Counted from the stretch's first letter, positions 18,179 through 27,848 are shown. The stretch: 64,000 bases of DNA from Pantoea sp. Mb-10 (GCF_021272205.1 NZ_JAJSDX010000006.1:292320-356319), one strand, 5' to 3'. Made by a program: numbers and translations. The notes: generated by a model not told the origin, from the sequence alone.

Positions 18179-19267
18179 ATGAATATCTCTCTGCGTTTTC
18201 TGACCCTTTCTGTGCTGGCAAGTCTTCCTTTATCTGCGTTCGCTGCCGTGCCTGCGGGCTATCCGGCGGACTACCAAAAAACCATTGATGCGGCCACCAA
18301 AGAAGGCAAAGTGGTGGTGTATTCCACCACCGATACCAAAGCGGCTGGCCCGCTAATTAAAGGCTTCGAAGCGTTATATCCCGGTATCAAAGTGGAATAT
18401 AACGACATGAATAGCACCGAGTTGTACAACCGCTATATCAGCGAACAGGCGTCAGGCAGCACCAGCGGCGATGTCGTGTGGAGTTCCTCAATGGATACCG
18501 CACTGAAATTAGCCACCGATTACGCCGCAGAATACACCTCACCTGAAATTAAAAACATTCCTGAATGGGCAGTGTGGAAAGAGAGTGCCTATGGCACCAC
18601 CTATGAGCCGGTGGTGTTTATCTACAATAAGAAGTCGATCCCTGCCGATCAGGTGCCGGATTCCCATGCCGCGCTGGCGAAATATATCGCCGCCAATGCG
18701 GAGAAATTTAAAAATAAAGTCACCACCTACGATATCGAAAAATCCGGATTGGGTTTTATGCTGACGGTACAAGACAGCAAGGTGGATCCGCAATACAAGC
18801 AGCACCTCGCGGATATGGCCAAAGGCGGGCTGACGGTGCAGTCATCCACGGGCACCATGATGGAGCGCGTCTCATCGGGTGAGAATCTCATCGGCTATAA
18901 CATTCTCGGCTCGTATGCGGAAGCGCGCGCCAAGAGCGATCCGGGGTTGGGTATTTCGTACCCGAAAGATTATGTGCTGGTCCTCTCGCGCGTCTCGTTT
19001 ATCACCACGGACGCGCAGCACGAGAATGCTGCGAAATTGTGGCTGGATTATGTGTTATCTGAAAAAGGACAAAGTATTCTTGCCAATCAGGCCGATATTC
19101 CTTCGCTGCGTAACGATATTGACGGGAATAACGATATTAAAGGCATGAGTAAGATTTTAGGTGAGGCGCCTAAGCCTATCCACGTTGATGAGTCGCTGCT
19201 GGAATACCTTGAGCCCGCCAAGCGTCTGGACTTTATAAAACAATGGCGCACCGCCGCCGGAAAATAA
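18179..19267 (+). CDS. Periplasmic ferric-ion-type (FbpA/AfuA-like) ABC binding protein
   Basis: This 362-residue protein has a clear signal peptide (FLTLSVLASLPLSAFA). The SBP fold is like FbpA/FutA and related binders: KVVVYSTTDTKAAGPLIKGF, YPGIKVEY, SGDVVWSSSMD and SYPKDYVLVLSRVSFI. AAAAGGA precedes ATG 18179. It is followed by a two-domain permease and an ATPase, the usual three-gene ferric or phosphonate-type importer. No iron box was found upstream, so substrate is open: ferric ion, an organophosphonate or a small organic acid are all possible. Confidence 0.85.
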   Translation: MNISLRFLTLSVLASLPLSAFAAVPAGYPADYQKTIDAATKEGKVVVYSTTDTKAAGPLIKGFEALYPGIKVEYNDMNSTELYNRYISEQASGSTSGDVVWSSSMDTALKLATDYAAEYTSPEIKNIPEWAVWKESAYGTTYEPVVFIYNKKSIPADQVPDSHAALAKYIAANAEKFKNKVTTYDIEKSGLGFMLTVQDSKVDPQYKQHLADMAKGGLTVQSSTGTMMERVSSGENLIGYNILGSYAEARAKSDPGLGISYPKDYVLVLSRVSFITTDAQHENAAKLWLDYVLSEKGQSILANQADIPSLRNDIDGNNDIKGMSKILGEAPKPIHVDESLLEYLEPAKRLDFIKQWRTAAGK

Positions 19268-19342
19268 TCACTCTTTAAGCGCCTGGGAAATATCAGGCGC
19301 TTCTTACCATCCTGTTATCCAAGCTGCAAACAAGGTTGGCCT

Positions 19343-21112
19343 ATGACCGGGTTACGTCGCAAATGGCAGAAAATGCCGCGCGCATTAGTGGTGCTGATCG
19401 CCGCTATCGCCATTTACGTGCCGCTGATGTTTATCGTGGTACAGAGTTTTCTCTCCGCACCGTTTTTTGCCAAGCGCAAAGAACTTACGCTCGATTCCTT
19501 CGCGTTTATATTTTCCGACCCCGATTTTTATCGCGCGCTGGAGTCCGGTTTTATTCTGGCATTTGGTCTGGTGTTTATTGCCATTCCACTCGGCGGTATT
19601 TTGGCCTTCCTTATGGTGCGGACCAATTTGCCAGGGCGCAGGGTGATCGAGCCGCTGATTCTGGTACCGATTTTCGTGTCGCCGATGGTGCTGGCGTTTG
19701 GTTACGTGGTGGCGGCCGGTCCGGTGGGCTTCTTGTCGCAGTGGGCCAATCAGCTGTTTGGTGTAGTGCCGTGGAATATTTACTCCATGACCAGCATCGT
19801 GATCATTGCCGGATTAACCCACGTGCCCCACGCCTATCTGTATATCTCTGCCGCCCTGCGCAGCGTTAGCTCGGATGTGGAAGAAGCCGCGCGCAGCGTA
19901 GGTGCGTCCCCGCTGCAGGTCATGACCTCAGTCAGCTTGCCGATGGTGCGCCCGTCGATTCTTTACGCATGCGTTCTGCTGTTTTTCCTCGGACTGGAAG
20001 TGTTCGGCCTGATGCTGGTGCTGGGCGATCCTGAAGGCAACATGGTACTGGCCACGTATCTCTACAAACTCACGAACAAGCTTGGCACGCCCTCGTATCA
20101 CCTTATGGCGGCCGTGGCGGTGGTGTTGATTTGCTTTACCGTGCCGCTGGTGATGCTGCAACGCTGGCTGATGCGAACCTCGCACCGCTTCGTGACCATG
20201 AAGGGCAAAGCGTCGCAGGCGCGTGCGCTGCCGCTGGGTAAATGGCGCTGGGTGGCAGGTGCCGTGGTGCTGGCCTGGTTAACGATCACCATTGGCGTAC
20301 CGCTTATTGGCGTGGTGCTGCGTGCGTTTATTTCGCACTGGGGCGTCGGCGTCTCGCTATGGGATGAAGTTTCTCTGGCCACTTTCCACAGTATCTGGGA
20401 GCAGCCAAACCTGCTGCGCGCCATCGTGAACTCTATGCTGATTGGGGTGATTGGCGGCGCCATTGCGGTGATCTGCTATCTGTTTGTGGGTATTGCCATG
20501 CACCGTAAACAGGACTCTGTTACGCGCTTCCTTGATTACAGCGTGCTGGTACCGCGCGCGGTACCCGGCCTGCTGGCGGGCCTGGCGTTTCTGTGGGTGT
20601 TCCTGTTTGTGCCTATGTGGCTCGATCAATCGCTGAAAAACGGCTGGCTCTCCAGTCTGTCGATGGCGGATTGGCTGCGCGAGCACTTCATTGTGTGGCT
20701 GCGCTCGCTGCGTCAAACCATCTTCAGCGTTTGGCTGGCCTATACCGTCGTGTGGATGGCTTACGGTCTGCGCCTGATCTCTTCGACGCTGCTGCAGGTG
20801 GGGCCAGAACTGGAAGAAGCCGCACGCAGCGCCGGCGCCACGCCAGGCCAAACCACGCGCCACGTGACGGTGCCGCTTTCGCGCCACGGATTAATAGGTT
20901 CGTGGCTGCTGATGTTCCTGATTTTTGAGCGGGAGTATTCTACGGGCGTCTATTTGCTCTCTCCCGGCACCGAAACCATCGGCTCAATGCTGGTTTCGCT
21001 CTGGTCTGCGGGTGCGATTGACATCGTCGCTGCGCTGTCTCTGATCAACATCGTGCTGGTGGTCGTTGGCCTCGGCATCGCCTTACGCTTTGGAGTGAAA
21101 TTACATGACTGA
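19343..21112 (+). CDS. Fused two-domain ABC permease (FbpB-like)
   Basis: The 589-residue protein has about twelve hydrophobic helices in two homologous halves. Each half carries an EAA loop: DVEEAARSVGASPLQVMTSV in the first half, ELEEAARSAGATPGQTTRHV in the second. This architecture is standard for the Fe(III)/AEP-type importer family. AAGG lies upstream of ATG 19343. The stop overlaps the start of the ATPase gene by eight bases. Confidence 0.92.
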   Translation: MTGLRRKWQKMPRALVVLIAAIAIYVPLMFIVVQSFLSAPFFAKRKELTLDSFAFIFSDPDFYRALESGFILAFGLVFIAIPLGGILAFLMVRTNLPGRRVIEPLILVPIFVSPMVLAFGYVVAAGPVGFLSQWANQLFGVVPWNIYSMTSIVIIAGLTHVPHAYLYISAALRSVSSDVEEAARSVGASPLQVMTSVSLPMVRPSILYACVLLFFLGLEVFGLMLVLGDPEGNMVLATYLYKLTNKLGTPSYHLMAAVAVVLICFTVPLVMLQRWLMRTSHRFVTMKGKASQARALPLGKWRWVAGAVVLAWLTITIGVPLIGVVLRAFISHWGVGVSLWDEVSLATFHSIWEQPNLLRAIVNSMLIGVIGGAIAVICYLFVGIAMHRKQDSVTRFLDYSVLVPRAVPGLLAGLAFLWVFLFVPMWLDQSLKNGWLSSLSMADWLREHFIVWLRSLRQTIFSVWLAYTVVWMAYGLRLISSTLLQVGPELEEAARSAGATPGQTTRHVTVPLSRHGLIGSWLLMFLIFEREYSTGVYLLSPGTETIGSMLVSLWSAGAIDIVAALSLINIVLVVVGLGIALRFGVKLHD

Positions 21113-22175
21113 ATTATCGGTTGAAGGCCTGCATCTCACCTATGGCGACAATCCCGTGCTTAAGGGCGTTTCGATGCAGCTGCGCAAAGGCGAAGTGGTG
21201 TCGCTACTCGGCCCCTCCGGCAGCGGGAAAACGACGCTACTGCGCGCGGTAGCCGGACTGGAAAAACCTACCCAAGGCAAGATCACCATTGGGCAGCACG
21301 TGGTGTTTGATGGCACGCCCAAAAGCGAGGTGCCGGCGGAAGAGCGCAATCTGGGGCTGGTGTTTCAATCTTATGCGCTGTGGCCCCACAAAACCGTGTT
21401 TGAAAACGTGGCTTATCCATTGAAATTGCGCAAGGTGCCTAAGGCTGAAGCCGCTGAGCGCGTGCAGAGCGTGCTGGACCAATTGGGACTTGGGCACTTG
21501 GGCAAGCGCCATCCGCATCAGCTGTCCGGCGGACAGCAGCAGCGCGTGGCGATCGGCCGTGCGCTGGTCTATAACCCGCCGGTGATTCTGCTCGACGAAC
21601 CGCTTTCAAACCTGGATGCCAAGCTGCGTGAAGAGGCGCGCGTGTTTCTGCGCGAACTGATCATCCGTCTTGGCCTCTCGGCGCTGATGGTGACGCACGA
21701 TCAAAATGAAGCCATGGCGATCTCCGACCGTATTCTGCTGCTTAACAACGGTGTAATTGAACAGCAAGGCACGCCGCAGGAGATGTACGGCCAACCCACG
21801 ACGCTTTTTACCGCCGAATTTATGGGCAGCAACAACCGCCTGTACGGCAAAGTGACACATATTGAAAGCGGACGCGCACGTATCGCCGGTGCCAGCTGGG
21901 CGATATGGGGTAAACCCAGCAGCGGCGTGCAAATTGGCGATGACGCCACGGCGATCATTCGCGTAGAGCGAGTACAAATTGCCACGCTTAGTGAAGAGAA
22001 CACGTTAGAACTGCCGCTGTTAACCAGCATGTACCTGGGCGATCGCTGGGAATACCTGTTCCGCACCGAAGGCGATGACTTCCCGCTGCGTGGCTACGGC
22101 AAAGATCGCCTGGGCAACCAGCGGTTCCGTATCGCCTTGCCTGCGGAGGATGTGTGGATTTTCCCTAAAGCGTAG
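21105..22175 (+). CDS. ABC importer ATPase (FbpC-like, with TOBE domain)
   Basis: This 356-residue protein has Walker [24 protein letters not shown], signature LSGGQQQR, Walker B VILLDEPLSNLD and switch VTHDQNEAM. After residue about 235 a TOBE-like regulatory domain follows. GGAGTG lies before ATG 21105, within the end of the permease gene. It supplies ATP hydrolysis for the importer encoded by the two upstream genes. Confidence 0.93.
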   Translation: MTELSVEGLHLTYGDNPVLKGVSMQLRKGEVVSLLGPSGSGKTTLLRAVAGLEKPTQGKITIGQHVVFDGTPKSEVPAEERNLGLVFQSYALWPHKTVFENVAYPLKLRKVPKAEAAERVQSVLDQLGLGHLGKRHPHQLSGGQQQRVAIGRALVYNPPVILLDEPLSNLDAKLREEARVFLRELIIRLGLSALMVTHDQNEAMAISDRILLLNNGVIEQQGTPQEMYGQPTTLFTAEFMGSNNRLYGKVTHIESGRARIAGASWAIWGKPSSGVQIGDDATAIIRVERVQIATLSEENTLELPLLTSMYLGDRWEYLFRTEGDDFPLRGYGKDRLGNQRFRIALPAEDVWIFPKA

Positions 22176-22196
22176 TGTGGAACGGTTTAGGCTTAT

Positions 22197-22229
22197 CGGG
22201 CATCGCCATGATGCGGTGCCCGATGTTTT
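22197..22229 (+). terminator. Possible terminator after ferric-type ABC operon
   Basis: CGGGCATCG (22197-22205) can pair with CGGTGCCCG (22214-22222) through one G-U pair, and ATGTTTT follows. It lies 22 bases after the ATPase stop. Confidence 0.5.
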
Positions 22230-22262
22230 CAGCCACCGCTTTACTTCCCCGTAAATTTCCGC

Positions 22263-23198
22263 ATGCTAAGGCTTTCCCCCTCACGACTCTTATTCATGAC
22301 TCACGTTAAACGTCGCTTTTCTGTGCTGCTGGGCGCGCTGGTTATTGCAGTTTTTCTGCTGTTGACCAACGGGAGCGCTTTCCTCGCGTGTGCGCTGCAG
22401 GTTCAAATTCAGCTGCACCGTTTGCTGGTCACGCATCTGCTGCAACTCAACAGCGGCCAACTGGCCGCAGGCGGATGGCTGGCGGGGGTGACATTTATCT
22501 ACGGTATTCTGCATGCCGTTGGGCCAGGGCACGGTAAATTTATCGTCTCCAGCTGGCTGAGCACCCATCAACCGCCGCGCGGCATCGCGCTGTGCGTCCC
22601 GCTGCTGGGCAGTTTACTTCAGGGGGTAAGCGCCATCGCGTTTGTATTCATTCTGGCGATCGGTTTCAACCTGACGACCGGCGATCTCAGTCAGAGCCGC
22701 TGGTATCTGGAAAAAGCCAGTGCCCTCTTTATTGCCACCTTGGGCGTGATGATGATCATAAATGCTCTACGCGCGCCTATGCATCAGCATCACGATCATG
22801 GCCATTGTGGTCATTCGCATGGCGTGACGGCGTCACTTAACGATTCATGGCGAACCTGGCTAGGGATTATTATTGCCACCGGCGTGCGCCCCTGCAGCGG
22901 CGCCCTGACGGTATTGCTGTTTGCCAGCGTCATTGGCATCACCCGCTGGGGCGTCTTTGCCGTCATGACCATGGCGTGTGGAACCGGCATCACCCTTGTG
23001 ACGTTAGCCTGGTTTGTGCGCCATTTCCGGCAGCGCGCCGGGGAGCTTTGGTTAAGCGACACTTCGCCTAAGGTGCAAAAGACCTTAACCTGCCTGCGCG
23101 TGGTAGGTGGCGTACTGCTTATGCTGTTTGCGCTGGTGCTGTTTTTAACCGTGGTGCCCGTAAGCCCCAACGGCGATTATATTGCGGCGGGCTGTTAG
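22263..23198 (+). CDS. NicO-family nickel/cobalt transporter (RcnA-related)
   Basis: This membrane protein of about 311 residues has six hydrophobic segments and the family signature HAVGPGHGK (with FIYGILHAVG before it). A His-rich cytoplasmic stretch (HQHHDHGHCGHSHG, near residue 175) follows, then GVRPCSGALTVLLF. The family includes nickel/cobalt exporters such as RcnA and other divalent-metal transporters. Start is uncertain: ATG 22263 or ATG 22296, neither with a strong ribosome site; the first helix begins after the second one. No RcnR-type regulator is nearby. Confidence 0.82.
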   Translation: MLRLSPSRLLFMTHVKRRFSVLLGALVIAVFLLLTNGSAFLACALQVQIQLHRLLVTHLLQLNSGQLAAGGWLAGVTFIYGILHAVGPGHGKFIVSSWLSTHQPPRGIALCVPLLGSLLQGVSAIAFVFILAIGFNLTTGDLSQSRWYLEKASALFIATLGVMMIINALRAPMHQHHDHGHCGHSHGVTASLNDSWRTWLGIIIATGVRPCSGALTVLLFASVIGITRWGVFAVMTMACGTGITLVTLAWFVRHFRQRAGELWLSDTSPKVQKTLTCLRVVGGVLLMLFALVLFLTVVPVSPNGDYIAAGC

Positions 23199-23243
23199 CG
23201 CAGCGCAGTCGGGGCGCACGCTGTGCGCCCCGCGCGTGCGCGC

Positions 23244-25415
23244 TTAGAAGCGGTAGCTGGCGGTCACTGAAACATTACGCGGCTCGCCATAAACGATGCC
23301 GCCTTCGCCCGTGTTTTCATCGTAGGCTTTATCCAACAGGTTGTTCAGATTGGCCTGCAGGCTGAGGTTGTCGGTGAGCGCGTAGCGGGCGAACAGGTCG
23401 ACACGCGCATAGCTGCCCTGGCGGGCACGCCACGTGCCATTGCCGTCGGGGGCACCAATGTCCTTGTAGGTTTTCGACTGCCAATTAATGCCACCGCCCA
23501 GCGTCAGTTTGTCGTGCATCGGCAGGCGATAGCGTGTGAAGAGGTTGAACGACGTGCGCGGCAGTTGGGTTTCCAACGTATCCCCGTTGCGATCCTGCGC
23601 CAGATAGGTGGTCCCGCCAAAAGTCAGCTGCCAATTATCGGTGATTGCGCCGTTCACTTCGAACTCCACGCCACGGCTGACAACACCGCTTTTGCCCTCA
23701 TACACGGAGATATTGTTTACCACCTGGCCGGTGGCCACGCCCACGTTGTCCAATTCAGCGCGGAACACGGAAAGCGAAGTGGTCAGACGGCTGTTGAACC
23801 AGTCCGATTTCACGCCAGCTTCATAGTTTTTGCCGATAACCGGCGACAGGAAACGGCCTGATGCCGACTGCTTATCCTGAGGCTGGAACACCGACGTGTA
23901 ACTGGCATAGGCCGACCAGTTATCGTAAAAATCCCAAATAATGCCGCCGTACGGCGTAGTGTTGTTCTTCTCGACCTCGGCATTGAGGGTTTGACGTTGC
24001 CAGTTCGTATAACGCGCGCCCAAAATCACATGCAGCGGGTCGGCAAGGGAGAGGCGCGTGGCGACATAGGCCGACTTCTGACGAACACGCTGCGTATCCG
24101 CCGCAGGCTCGCGCGGGCTCCACACCGTCTCGGGGAAAGTGCCGTTGAAGTCGTTGAAATTACCTAACTCTTCTGCCGTGATATTGGCCCATGCGCTGTA
24201 ATAACGATTGTCCTGCCGGCTGTAATTGGCACCGATCATGAGTTCATGCTGGCGTCCCAATAATTCATACGGACCGCTGGCGAATGCATCAAGCGCATCC
24301 ACTTTTCGCTTGCCGGTGTTGTAACCGGTACCGCCAATAACCGGATAGTTAGCATAGGACGACGAACCGAGGCCGGTTGTGCGATCAAAGTAGCCGTCCA
24401 GATAGAGCTGCTTACTGTCCAGCAGCATCTCGTTGTGCGTACCGTTGAGCGTGAGATTCCAGCCGTTTTCGAAGTTGTGTTGCAGATTGGCAAAAAGTTT
24501 GCGGTTCTCTTTGTCGTTATAAGCCCATTCCGGCGCCGTATTGTAGCCGCGTCTTAATTGGGTTTGCGCCCCGGAGGTATACCAGCGTGGCGTACCTGCC
24601 CACATGGGAGAATCCGTGTTGACCTGGCTGAACTCATAGCCCACAGAAAGCGTGGTGCGCTCGGTAAGATCGGCATCGACCACGCCATAGATAAATTTCT
24701 TCTCGAAACCGTAGCGCTCAATAAAGCTATTTTTGTCTTCATAACCGGCCACGATGCGCCCGCGCACCGTGCCTTCCGGCGTGAGAGGTGCAGACAAATC
24801 GGCCACATAGCGCTGCTTATCCCAGCTGCCGTAGCTGGCTTGCAATTCGCCGGTTGCCACTTTGCTGTCCGCATGCTTGCGCACCATATTGATCGCCGCC
24901 GAGGGATTGCCTGGCCCTGTTAACAAACCGGTCGCACCGCGCACCACTTCAACACGCTCATACAGCGCCATATCGCTCTGGGCGTCGCCTAAATTCCATC
25001 GCGAAGCAAAGGTCGTGGGAATGCCATCGATCATGTAGTTGTCGATAAGGAAACCGCGCGCATAGTAGTTAGTGCGGTCCATATCTGCGCTGATGCCGTG
25101 GATGCCAGTGGTATTTTGCAACACGTCATTTAATGACTGAAGCTGCTGATCGTCCATACGCTGCTTGCTGACGAGTGTGACCGACTGAGGAATATCGCGC
25201 GCGGTCAGCAACATTTTCGTCCCAGCCCGAGTCACTGGCACGCTGTAATCTTGCTCAGGCTGCGATGATTGCTCGCTGCCCTCGACGGTTAACGTCTGCT
25301 CGGCCTGTGACGGCTCTGCGGCTTGGGCAATACCGGCGGCCACCACCATTGCCAGCGCAGAGAGGCCTAGCCCGCTCTGCCATGCGCTGGCGACGCGCGC
25401 TTCTTGATAAGACAT
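23244..25415 (-). CDS. fhuE: TonB-dependent siderophore receptor FhuE-like
   Basis: This is a 723-residue outer-membrane receptor. After a signal peptide ending AAGIAQAAEP come a TonB-box-like QTLTVEG, the plug domain with SVPVTRAGTKMLLTARDIPQ, SVTLVSKQRMDDQQLQSLND and RGFLIDNYMIDGIP, and then the barrel ending ...NVSVTASYRF with C-terminal Phe. The plug sequence matches remembered FhuE (coprogen/ferric-rhodotorulate receptor). A candidate Fur box lies about 98 bases upstream. No siderophore genes adjoin it, so it probably scavenges foreign hydroxamate siderophores. Confidence 0.87.
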   Translation of the reverse strand: MSYQEARVASAWQSGLGLSALAMVVAAGIAQAAEPSQAEQTLTVEGSEQSSQPEQDYSVPVTRAGTKMLLTARDIPQSVTLVSKQRMDDQQLQSLNDVLQNTTGIHGISADMDRTNYYARGFLIDNYMIDGIPTTFASRWNLGDAQSDMALYERVEVVRGATGLLTGPGNPSAAINMVRKHADSKVATGELQASYGSWDKQRYVADLSAPLTPEGTVRGRIVAGYEDKNSFIERYGFEKKFIYGVVDADLTERTTLSVGYEFSQVNTDSPMWAGTPRWYTSGAQTQLRRGYNTAPEWAYNDKENRKLFANLQHNFENGWNLTLNGTHNEMLLDSKQLYLDGYFDRTTGLGSSSYANYPVIGGTGYNTGKRKVDALDAFASGPYELLGRQHELMIGANYSRQDNRYYSAWANITAEELGNFNDFNGTFPETVWSPREPAADTQRVRQKSAYVATRLSLADPLHVILGARYTNWQRQTLNAEVEKNNTTPYGGIIWDFYDNWSAYASYTSVFQPQDKQSASGRFLSPVIGKNYEAGVKSDWFNSRLTTSLSVFRAELDNVGVATGQVVNNISVYEGKSGVVSRGVEFEVNGAITDNWQLTFGGTTYLAQDRNGDTLETQLPRTSFNLFTRYRLPMHDKLTLGGGINWQSKTYKDIGAPDGNGTWRARQGSYARVDLFARYALTDNLSLQANLNNLLDKAYDENTGEGGIVYGEPRNVSVTASYRF

Positions 25416-26011
25416 AGCTTTTCCTTACGAGGTTTTCATTTTTTTTATTGGGGAGGCGTAGCGCGTTCCCAGATTCAACGCGTCGCTTCAGCCAGCCTTA
25501 ACCGGTAAAGCAAATGAGAAATATACGCATTAAGATTTACATTGCAAGAATTTGTTACGCTTTCTGACATAATCCTGTTCCAATAAAACGTCATATATTT
25601 CAGTTCGTAAGCGTGCCCAAGCGCACAGCTCGTGCCCGTTTTTTTGAAACGTTATGGCGAAAATTTCGACGTAATAATCATGAAACGCTCAAGGTCATAC
25701 GGTTTCAGATAAAGGTTCAAATACGTTTTTCGCTCACACTGAGCATTTAGATGAGGTGACGTGGAACAGATCGCACCGAGCGGATTGCATTCTACGAATA
25801 TATTTTAACCCCATTAGCAGAATGCTCAGCCAATATTCTGCGTCATGCCCCTCTCAGCAGATAAGAATTGTCTCAACGACGCGTTATTAATGAATAAACG
25901 CATCACGATTATTTACGGACAATTCTGTTCAAGCGAACATATTTCCATTTTAAAAAATTTGCCGTAGAATGCGCCGCTTCTTTTAAGTGGTAAAAGTATT
26001 AAGGGTTATTC
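25416..26011. other. Long divergent region between fhuE and the H-NS paralogue
   Basis: Nearly 600 bases without a supported ORF hold a Fur-box candidate near fhuE and AT-rich sequence towards the hns-like gene, fitting a curved, self-regulated hns promoter. A small dyad, GCAGAAT (25817-25823) with ATTCTGC (25835-25841), is of unknown meaning. A small RNA could be present but I cannot point to one. Confidence 0.4.
25513..25531. promoter_or_regulatory. Candidate Fur box upstream of fhuE
   Basis: AATGAGAAATATACGCATT matches the common enterobacterial form AATGAGAATGATTCTCATT at 15 of 19 positions and keeps the outer dyad. Position about 98 bases before the fhuE start is plausible for iron repression. 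Confidence 0.5.
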
Positions 26012-26413
26012 ATGAGCGATGCACTAAAAGCATTGAACAATCTCCGCACGCTGCGTGCGCACGCGCGTAATATTGACGTTGCGGTATTAAACGAAATGCT
26101 GGAAAAGTTCGCCGTGGTCGTCGCAGAGCGTCGGGAAGAAGCAGAGGCGGAACATGCCGCGCTGCGGGAAAAAGAAGAAAAATTAGCACTTTATAAAGAG
26201 ATGCTGCTCAATGATGGCATTGATATTAGCGATTTTGCGCAATTGCAGTCGGTTGAACCTAAGCCGAAAAATCGCCGTGCACCTCGTCCAGCAAAGTATA
26301 AATTCCTTGATGAAAACGGTCATGAAAAATTCTGGACCGGACAGGGACGCACCCCATCGCCGATTAAAGCCGCGATCGAAGCGGGTAGCGTATTGGATGA
26401 TTTCCTGATCTAA
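26012..26413 (+). CDS. H-NS family nucleoid-associated protein (paralogue, StpA-like)
   Basis: This 133-residue protein has an N-terminal coiled oligomerisation domain (residues about 1-65: ALKALNNLRTLRAHARN, followed by many Glu/Lys heptads). A basic linker (KPKNRRAPRPAKY) follows, then a C-terminal DNA-binding domain with KFWTGQGRTPSPIKAAI, where H-NS has TWTGQGRTPAVIKKAM. The W-T-G-Q-G-R-T-P core that inserts into the minor groove is intact. The divergence from canonical H-NS, for example AHARNIDVAVLNEM and FAVVVAERREE, suggests a paralogue such as StpA or an accessory H-NS. It could silence AT-rich loci such as the fim genes in this window. Confidence 0.9.
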   Translation: MSDALKALNNLRTLRAHARNIDVAVLNEMLEKFAVVVAERREEAEAEHAALREKEEKLALYKEMLLNDGIDISDFAQLQSVEPKPKNRRAPRPAKYKFLDENGHEKFWTGQGRTPSPIKAAIEAGSVLDDFLI

Positions 26414-26534
26414 TCATTTCCGGTGGGTAATAAGACCCGCCGGTAATTTCCTTACGTCTAGCCGCGTATTCTAAATCTGCCTTGCCACGCTTTCCTTTGC
26501 CAACCTTATCAGGTTTACGTCGTGCGCGCGCCAT
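26364..26534 (-). CDS. Possible small basic protein antisense to the hns-like 3' end
   Basis: A 56-codon frame begins MARARRKPDKVGKGKRGKAD and continues EYAARRKEITGGSYYPPEM. The N-terminal half is strikingly Lys/Arg-rich and protein-like, while the C-terminal half is antisense to the last 17 codons of the hns-like gene and crosses its terminator hairpin. No good Shine-Dalgarno precedes the ATG. I list it as a low-confidence candidate only. Confidence 0.2.
   Translation of the reverse strand: MARARRKPDKVGKGKRGKADLEYAARRKEITGGSYYPPEMIRSGNHPIRYPLRSRL
26420..26443 (+). terminator. Hairpin after hns-like gene
   Basis: CCGGTGGGT (26420-26428) pairs with ACCCGCCGG (26435-26443) with one G-U pair, followed by TAATTTCCTT. 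The weak T-tract makes it a moderate terminator candidate. Confidence 0.5.
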
Positions 26535-26660
26535 TTAACCAGAGCGATCCTTTTCACGCATTTGACCAAGTTAAGACGGTATTCACATATTGTGTGTGAT
26601 GCTTTACTGCTACGCTGAGCATCCGTTATTTACACGGCGATCACGTGAGGAGAATAAGTG

Positions 26661-27848
26661 ATGCACGATGAAGAACCGGCATTTGGATTGTGGCTGCGGG
26701 CCTTTCGCCACGAGTTGCATCGTTTTCCCGAGTTGTCGCACCAGGAGTTTGAGACTACCGCGCGCATTCGCCAGCAGCTGGTGCGTCATGGAGTTCGGGT
26801 GCTTGATCTGCCGCTGGAGACGGGCGTAGTAGCAGAAATAGGTTCACCTGGCGCGCCACTGGTGGTGTTACGCGCGGATATTGACGCCCTGCCCATCGAA
26901 GAACAGGCCGACATCGCGTTTCGTTCCGCACGACCTGGCGTCATGCATGCCTGCGGCCATGATTTTCATAGCGCAGCGGCGCTGGGTGCGGCGGTGTTGT
27001 TAAAACAGCAAGAGGCGTCGCTGCCGGGCCGCGTGCGCATTCTTTTCCAACCGGCGGAAGAGACCGCCAGAGGCGCACTCGCCATCCTCGCCAGCGGCGC
27101 GGTGGAACATGCCCGCGCCATTTTTGGCTTGCATAACGATCCCACCTTGCCGCCTGGCGTGGTCGGCAGTAAAGCGGGTGCGCTGACCGCTGCGGTTGAT
27201 TGTTTTGATATCACGATAACCGGCACCGGAAGCCACGCGGCAAAACCGCACTGCGGCAACGACCCTATTGTGATCGCCGCGCAGATTATCTCCGCAGCAC
27301 AAACGCTGATTAGCCGTAATACGCCCTCCAACGAAAATGCCGTGGTATCCATCACGCAGGTACACAGCGGCAGCACCTGGAATGTCATTCCAGACAGTGC
27401 CTGGATTGAGGGCACGATACGCACATTCTCGTCTGAAATGCGTGAACGTCTGGCGCAGCGTTTGCGCGAAATTGCTTTGGGTATTGGTGCAGCTTTTGAT
27501 GCCAACGTGACATTCAACTGGCACGCCGGGCCGCCCTCGGTAGTCAACGATCCTGAATTAACGACACTTGCGCTACAGCAGGCCGCGGCCAGTGGTTTCG
27601 AGGCACGCGTTGTTGAGCCTAGCCCCATCGGCGAAGATTTCGCTTTCTATCAGCAGCAGATCCCGGGGGCGTTTGTGATGGTAGGCACTGGCGAGCCATT
27701 TGCCTTGCACCATCCCGCTTTTCGCGTTAATGACGATGTGCTCCTGCCCACGGCGCGTTATCTGGCGGATCTGGCCGTCACGGCACTGACGCATTTAGGT
27801 GACGCCGTCACGCATGCAGCTCATGAGTGCCAGGTGACGACGCGTTGA
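26661..27848 (+). CDS. M20-family amidohydrolase (hippurate hydrolase/N-acyl amino acid type)
   Basis: This 395-residue protein has the M20D signature: LRADIDALPI, MHACGHDFHSAAALG (metal-binding His/Asp), LFQPAEETARGA (catalytic and metal Glu), GLHNDPTLPPG and the C-terminal metal ligand HHPAF. A dimerisation lid domain lies near residues 180-290. GGAG precedes the ATG at 26661; a GTG just upstream is the alternative. It should remove acyl groups from amino acids or related amides in the cytoplasm. It converges with the alpha/beta hydrolase gene; no transporter is adjacent. Confidence 0.9.
   Translation: MHDEEPAFGLWLRAFRHELHRFPELSHQEFETTARIRQQLVRHGVRVLDLPLETGVVAEIGSPGAPLVVLRADIDALPIEEQADIAFRSARPGVMHACGHDFHSAAALGAAVLLKQQEASLPGRVRILFQPAEETARGALAILASGAVEHARAIFGLHNDPTLPPGVVGSKAGALTAAVDCFDITITGTGSHAAKPHCGNDPIVIAAQIISAAQTLISRNTPSNENAVVSITQVHSGSTWNVIPDSAWIEGTIRTFSSEMRERLAQRLREIALGIGAAFDANVTFNWHAGPPSVVNDPELTTLALQQAAASGFEARVVEPSPIGEDFAFYQQQIPGAFVMVGTGEPFALHHPAFRVNDDVLLPTARYLADLAVTALTHLGDAVTHAAHECQVTTR

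Noticed and set aside
22197..22229. Hairpin considered as a metal riboswitch leader of the NicO gene
   Set aside because: It is too short and simple for a known riboswitch class; a terminator of the upstream operon is the simpler reading.
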